Source: Bacillus sp. AFS088145
Lineage (GTDB): Bacteria > Bacillota > Bacilli > Bacillales > Bacillaceae_G
Length of the DNA stretch: 64,000 nucleotides
NCBI RefSeq assembly: GCF_002564465.1
Contig: NZ_NUUX01000026.1
Coordinates: 1-64,000, forward strand
Direction: 5' to 3'
Shown: positions 61,191 through 64,000 of the stretch, piece by piece
How the letters are laid out: every line of letters begins with the position of its first letter
How positions within the stretch are numbered: position 1 is the first letter of the stretch
Program-made: the position numbers and the translations under genes
Notes under the pieces: model-generated
Databases searched by the model: none
What the model saw: only the letters and a program-made list of their open reading frames with translations
What the model was told of the DNA's origin: nothing

Positions 61191-61834
61191 ATTTTAAAAT
61201 TCCACTCTTTCATAAATTCCTCGATGAATTTTTCTACAAATAAATGTCTTTCTTCTGCCATTTCTAATGCTGATTTTGTATTCATTAAATCTTTTAGTTT
61301 TAATATTTTTTCATAGAAGTGATGTAGCGAAGAACTTTTGTCACTTCTATATTCTTCGATCGTCATGTTTTCTCTAATTTTAAACTCTGGGTTAAACATA
61401 CTACGACCTTTTTTACCTCCGTACGCAAACGTTCTAGCAACACCAATTGCCCCAATTGCATCCAAACGATCTGCATCTTGTACAATTTTACCTTCTAAAG
61501 AGGTTGGAATAACTCCATTCCCTCCTTTATAGGAGATATTTTCAATTATGTACATGATTGCTTTTACGTCTTCATTACTATTTAATAATTCATTTAGAAT
61601 TGATTCTAATTGTATTTTTTGAGCTTCAAGATCATCGTGTAATTTATCATCAATTACATCGTGAACTAATGCAGCACATTCTACGATGAATCGATTTGCA
61701 TTTTCTTTTTTAGCAATATGTACAGCTAAGTTTCTAACACGGTCAATATGATGCCAGTCATGTCCAGAACTATCACCTTGATGAAGATTTCGAACATAAT
61801 TTTCTAATTGTATTATGATTTCCTGCTGATTCAT
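61187..61834 (-). CDS. ypgQ: HD-domain phosphohydrolase (YpgQ-like)
   Basis: A 215-aa protein. The HD motifs are SSGHDWHHIDRVRN (about residues 22-35) and AALVHDVIDDKL (about 56-67), with a later QDADRLDAIGAIG. YpgQ-type enzymes hydrolyse nucleoside triphosphates to release pyrophosphate. It overlaps the ABC-F gene by 4 bp. The order ypgR-[ssb-abcF]-ypgQ differs from B. subtilis, where ypgR and ypgQ are adjacent. Confidence 0.9.
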   Translation of the reverse strand: MNQQEIIIQLENYVRNLHQGDSSGHDWHHIDRVRNLAVHIAKKENANRFIVECAALVHDVIDDKLHDDLEAQKIQLESILNELLNSNEDVKAIMYIIENISYKGGNGVIPTSLEGKIVQDADRLDAIGAIGVARTFAYGGKKGRSMFNPEFKIRENMTIEEYRSDKSSSLHHFYEKILKLKDLMNTKSALEMAEERHLFVEKFIEEFMKEWNFKI

Positions 61835-61925
61835 ACTCGTACCTCCATAAATCGACTAGTGATATTATATCATTTTTCTATCTCCGAAAAACATTAATAG
61901 GTTAAGTGGGTATTATATTTACGAA

Positions 61926-61953
61926 AAAAACCTTCACTTAAAGTGAAGGTTTC
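61926..61953 (-). terminator. Terminator of galE operon
   Basis: Palindrome AAACCTTCACTT/AAGTGAAGGTTT followed on the minus strand by a T-run, 21 bp past the galE stop. Confidence 0.85.
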
Positions 61954-61973
61954 AGAGTGTAAACAAAGGAAAT

Positions 61974-62984
61974 CTAATTATATTGAGTAGTATATTTAAT
62001 CTTAAATCCATTTGGATTCGTTTTATGCCATTTCCAAGCATCTTTAATGATCAAATCGATGTCTTCATTCTTTACTGTCCATCCTAAAACTTTTTTTGCC
62101 TTCTCTGAAGTAGCAATTAGAATACTTGGGTCACCTCCTCTTCTAGAACTGATTTTATATGGTAATGGATGCTTGGTTATTCGACGAACTGCTTCAACAA
62201 TTTGTACTACTGAATACCCCTTATTATTTCCAAGGTTAAAAATATCACTTTTTCCACCATTAAAAAGGTAATTAAGTGCTAGTAAATGAGCATTCACTAA
62301 ATCTTCAACATGAATATAGTCTCTAATACATGTCCCGTCTGGCGTGTTATAATCATCTCCAAAAATAGTAATCTCTTTTCTTTGATTTAAAGCAACTTGT
62401 AAAATTAATGGAATTAAATGCGTCTCAGGAGAATGATCTTCTCCAATTTCGGCTGAACTTTTTGCTCCAGCTACATTAAAGTATCTTAGTGAAACATAAT
62501 TAATACCATATGCTAAACTACTCCATTTCATCATCTTTTCCATCATTAACTTTGTTTCACCATATGTGTTCGTTGGATCTGTACTGAAGTCTTCTGAGAT
62601 AGGTACTATTTTAGGTTCACCATATACAGCAGCCGAAGATGAAAATACGATATATTTAACATTAAACTCATTCATCACTTCTAATAAAACATGTGTGCCA
62701 AATACATTATTACTAAAATACTCCAACGGTTTTTCCATTGATTCACCGACTAGACTATTTGCTGCAAAATGTAACACACCATCAATCTTTTCATTTAGAA
62801 AAACTGACTTTAAAAATTCCTTATCACGAATATCCCCATGATAAAAAATGGCGTCTGAATGGATTGCTCCTATATTTCCCGTCTGCAAATTATCAACAAT
62901 TATTACATTTACGCCATTTTCAATCAGCATGTATACTGCGTGTGATCCTATATAACCAGCTCCGCCAAGTACTAAAATATTCAT
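61974..62984 (-). CDS. galE: UDP-glucose 4-epimerase
   Basis: A 336-aa SDR enzyme. The NAD motif is VLGGAGYIGSHAV, the catalytic Ser and YxxxK are in VFSSSAAVYGEPK and PTNTYGETKLMMEK, and LRYFNVAGA is typical. It interconverts UDP-glucose and UDP-galactose (or the N-acetyl forms). I favour the ATG at 62984 over a GTG three codons upstream. It is last in an operon with gtrA and a glycosyltransferase, pointing to galactose decoration of a surface polymer. Confidence 0.94.
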   Translation of the reverse strand: MNILVLGGAGYIGSHAVYMLIENGVNVIIVDNLQTGNIGAIHSDAIFYHGDIRDKEFLKSVFLNEKIDGVLHFAANSLVGESMEKPLEYFSNNVFGTHVLLEVMNEFNVKYIVFSSSAAVYGEPKIVPISEDFSTDPTNTYGETKLMMEKMMKWSSLAYGINYVSLRYFNVAGAKSSAEIGEDHSPETHLIPLILQVALNQRKEITIFGDDYNTPDGTCIRDYIHVEDLVNAHLLALNYLFNGGKSDIFNLGNNKGYSVVQIVEAVRRITKHPLPYKISSRRGGDPSILIATSEKAKKVLGWTVKNEDIDLIIKDAWKWHKTNPNGFKIKYTTQYN

Positions 62985-62989
62985 ATTGA

Positions 62990-63427
62990 TCACATTCTTT
63001 CGTTTTTAAGTTGTTTATTAGTCATAGTTTTATTTTTAAAAACAAGTAATTTTTGACCAAAATAATTTAAAACCGTATATAATCCAGAACTAATTAAAAC
63101 AGCTAAGTCATTTTTAAAATTTAGAGATATAAAATCCTGTAAGTTTAAAATATAATCAATTATTCTAGCTCCAAGATTAAATGCTATAAAATAACAGGTT
63201 AAAATGACAATGATAAACATTGGGATACTTTTTTTTACAGAGCCTTGACTTTTAAATGTAAAATTCCGATTTAAAATATAACTGATACATGCTCCTAAAG
63301 AATTACCAATAAATGTTGAAATCCAATAAGATAAACCAAATAAATGAAGTAGTAAATAAATGAATGATAATCCTACAATTGTATTTGCAATTCCTACTGC
63401 AATAAAACGGAAAAATGTCTTATTCAT
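62990..63427 (-). CDS. GtrA family membrane protein (flippase-like)
   Basis: A 145-aa protein with four membrane segments and the family pieces FIAVGIANTIVGLSFIYLL, SYILNRNFTFKSQGS and a C-terminal FGQKLLVFK. GtrA proteins help move undecaprenyl-phosphate-sugars across the membrane for glycosylation of teichoic acids or O-antigens. Its start overlaps the upstream glycosyltransferase stop by 4 bp. Confidence 0.92.
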   Translation of the reverse strand: MNKTFFRFIAVGIANTIVGLSFIYLLLHLFGLSYWISTFIGNSLGACISYILNRNFTFKSQGSVKKSIPMFIIVILTCYFIAFNLGARIIDYILNLQDFISLNFKNDLAVLISSGLYTVLNYFGQKLLVFKNKTMTNKQLKNERM

Positions 63428-64000
63428 CTTTTACCCTTACTTACTAGTTCAGAATCGATCGTTGAATATAAATCTGTTTCAATAGCATACCTAGGTCGAT
63501 TTTTAACTTCGTGATAAATCTTTCCAATATACTCACCGATCATTCCAATACCCATTAATTGAACTCCACCAACAAACCAAATTGAGACCATTAAAGATGG
63601 CCATCCACTTACCGTATTCCCTAATATATGTTGAACTATTGCATAGCCACCTGCTATTAAACTAAATAAGATGGATAAAAACCCTAGCAGTGAAACAAAT
63701 CTAATTGGAGCTATACTAAAAGAAGTGATCCCGTCAAACGCAAAAGATATCATCTTTTTTAATGGATATTTTGATTCACCTGCAAACCTTTCTTTTCGAT
63801 CGTAATAAACTTTAGTTGAAGGAAAACCTACTAGAGGTACTAGTCCCCTTAAGAATATATTTGTTTCTTTATATTTGAATAATTCATCTAATGCCCGATT
63901 ACTCATTAATCGGAAATCAGCATGATTAGGAACTAGATTAATCCCTATTTTCCCCATGAATCGATAAAATCCAAGTGCTGTTGAACGCTTAAAGAAAGTA
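63424..64000 (-). CDS. Glycosyltransferase family 2, GtrB/dolichol-phosphate-mannose-synthase type, 5' end outside window
   Basis: The visible C-terminal 192 codons begin FFKRSTALGFYRFMGKIGIN and include PNHADFRLMSNRALDEL, KERFAGESKYPLKKM and two C-terminal membrane helices around FVSLLGFLSILFSLIAGGYA and WFVGGVQLMGIGMIGEYIGK. The reading frame runs off the window, so the start and the GT-A core are missing. It should transfer a sugar from UDP-sugar to undecaprenyl phosphate for the adjoining GtrA and polymer modification, with GalE supplying the donor. Confidence 0.93.
   Translation of the reverse strand, partial: TFFKRSTALGFYRFMGKIGINLVPNHADFRLMSNRALDELFKYKETNIFLRGLVPLVGFPSTKVYYDRKERFAGESKYPLKKMISFAFDGITSFSIAPIRFVSLLGFLSILFSLIAGGYAIVQHILGNTVSGWPSLMVSIWFVGGVQLMGIGMIGEYIGKIYHEVKNRPRYAIETDLYSTIDSELVSKGKR

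Noticed and set aside
1-64000. tRNA or rRNA genes
   Set aside because: No cloverleaf with a TTCGANTC-type arm and CCA end, and no rRNA-like block, was noticed on reading.

Overview
The window is a low-GC Bacillaceae chromosome segment. Gene content and order resemble the Bacillus subtilis yodM-yozD-yodN-yozE-yokU-kamA and yplQ-ypkP-dfrA-thyB-ypiP-brxB-ypgR-ypgQ neighbourhoods. Strong GGAGG ribosome-binding sites, many intrinsic terminators, a YjcZ-type sporulation peptide and a purine riboswitch fit a spore-forming relative of Bacillus. The species cannot be fixed from the sequence alone.

Layout. 1-5 kb: edge of a Trp/Gly-rich protein gene, a GNAT gene and MFS exporter beside a TetR gene with two matching operator-like sites, YqgV, and a 2-hydroxyacid dehydrogenase. 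5-13 kb: an array of about ten units with mostly 21-bp spacing, an amino-acid ABC transporter, SbcCD and a thioredoxin-like protein. 13-22.6 kb: PAP2 phosphatase, YozD, a yodN-like gene split by a 4.8-kb element, YozE, YokU, lysine 2,3-aminomutase and YjcZ. 22.8-36 kb: lactate permease, LCP protein, a phosphatase and FAD protein, small genes, broken ric and Crp/Fnr genes, adenine deaminase behind a guanine-type riboswitch, and a histidine kinase. 36-50 kb: YueI, a CNNM/CorC-type membrane protein, a RacA-like protein, a two-gene McrBC-like defence module, Hsp20, Sco1, an MBL hydrolase, DegV, TatA and a BMP lipoprotein. 50-64 kb: IadA, YplQ, PlsC, azoreductase, DfrA, thyA interrupted by a group I intron, RsmJ-like methyltransferase, BrxB, YpgR, SSB, an ABC-F protein, YpgQ, and a galE-gtrA-glycosyltransferase operon running off the end.

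The main discovery is the element at about 15125-19946. It splits one 222-codon gene into a 5' part (20026-19943) and a 3' part (15126-14542), both on the minus strand. A short direct repeat (ATATTT followed by RTTA) lies at the two junctions, and crossing over within it restores the reading frame exactly. Just inside each junction is a perfect 19-bp inverted repeat, which on circularisation would form a dyad-symmetric attP for the large serine recombinase encoded at the element's end. That recombinase starts inside the truncated host ORF, so the host gene's promoter and coupled translation could drive it. This is the architecture of skin-like elements that are removed by developmental DNA rearrangement. 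The cargo looks related to polyhydroxyalkanoate storage: PhaQ-like repressor, a phasin-like gene with an in-frame TAG, and a depolymerase-like hydrolase.

A second intervening sequence, a 278-nt ORF-less group I intron, interrupts thyA after a CGT codon. Several genes carry lesions (phasin-like TAG, ric TAA, Crp/Fnr frameshifts, a holin-like toxin with ATA where ATG is expected). Two dispersed GC-richer repeat families sit between genes; the second is flanked by duplicated terminator hairpins.
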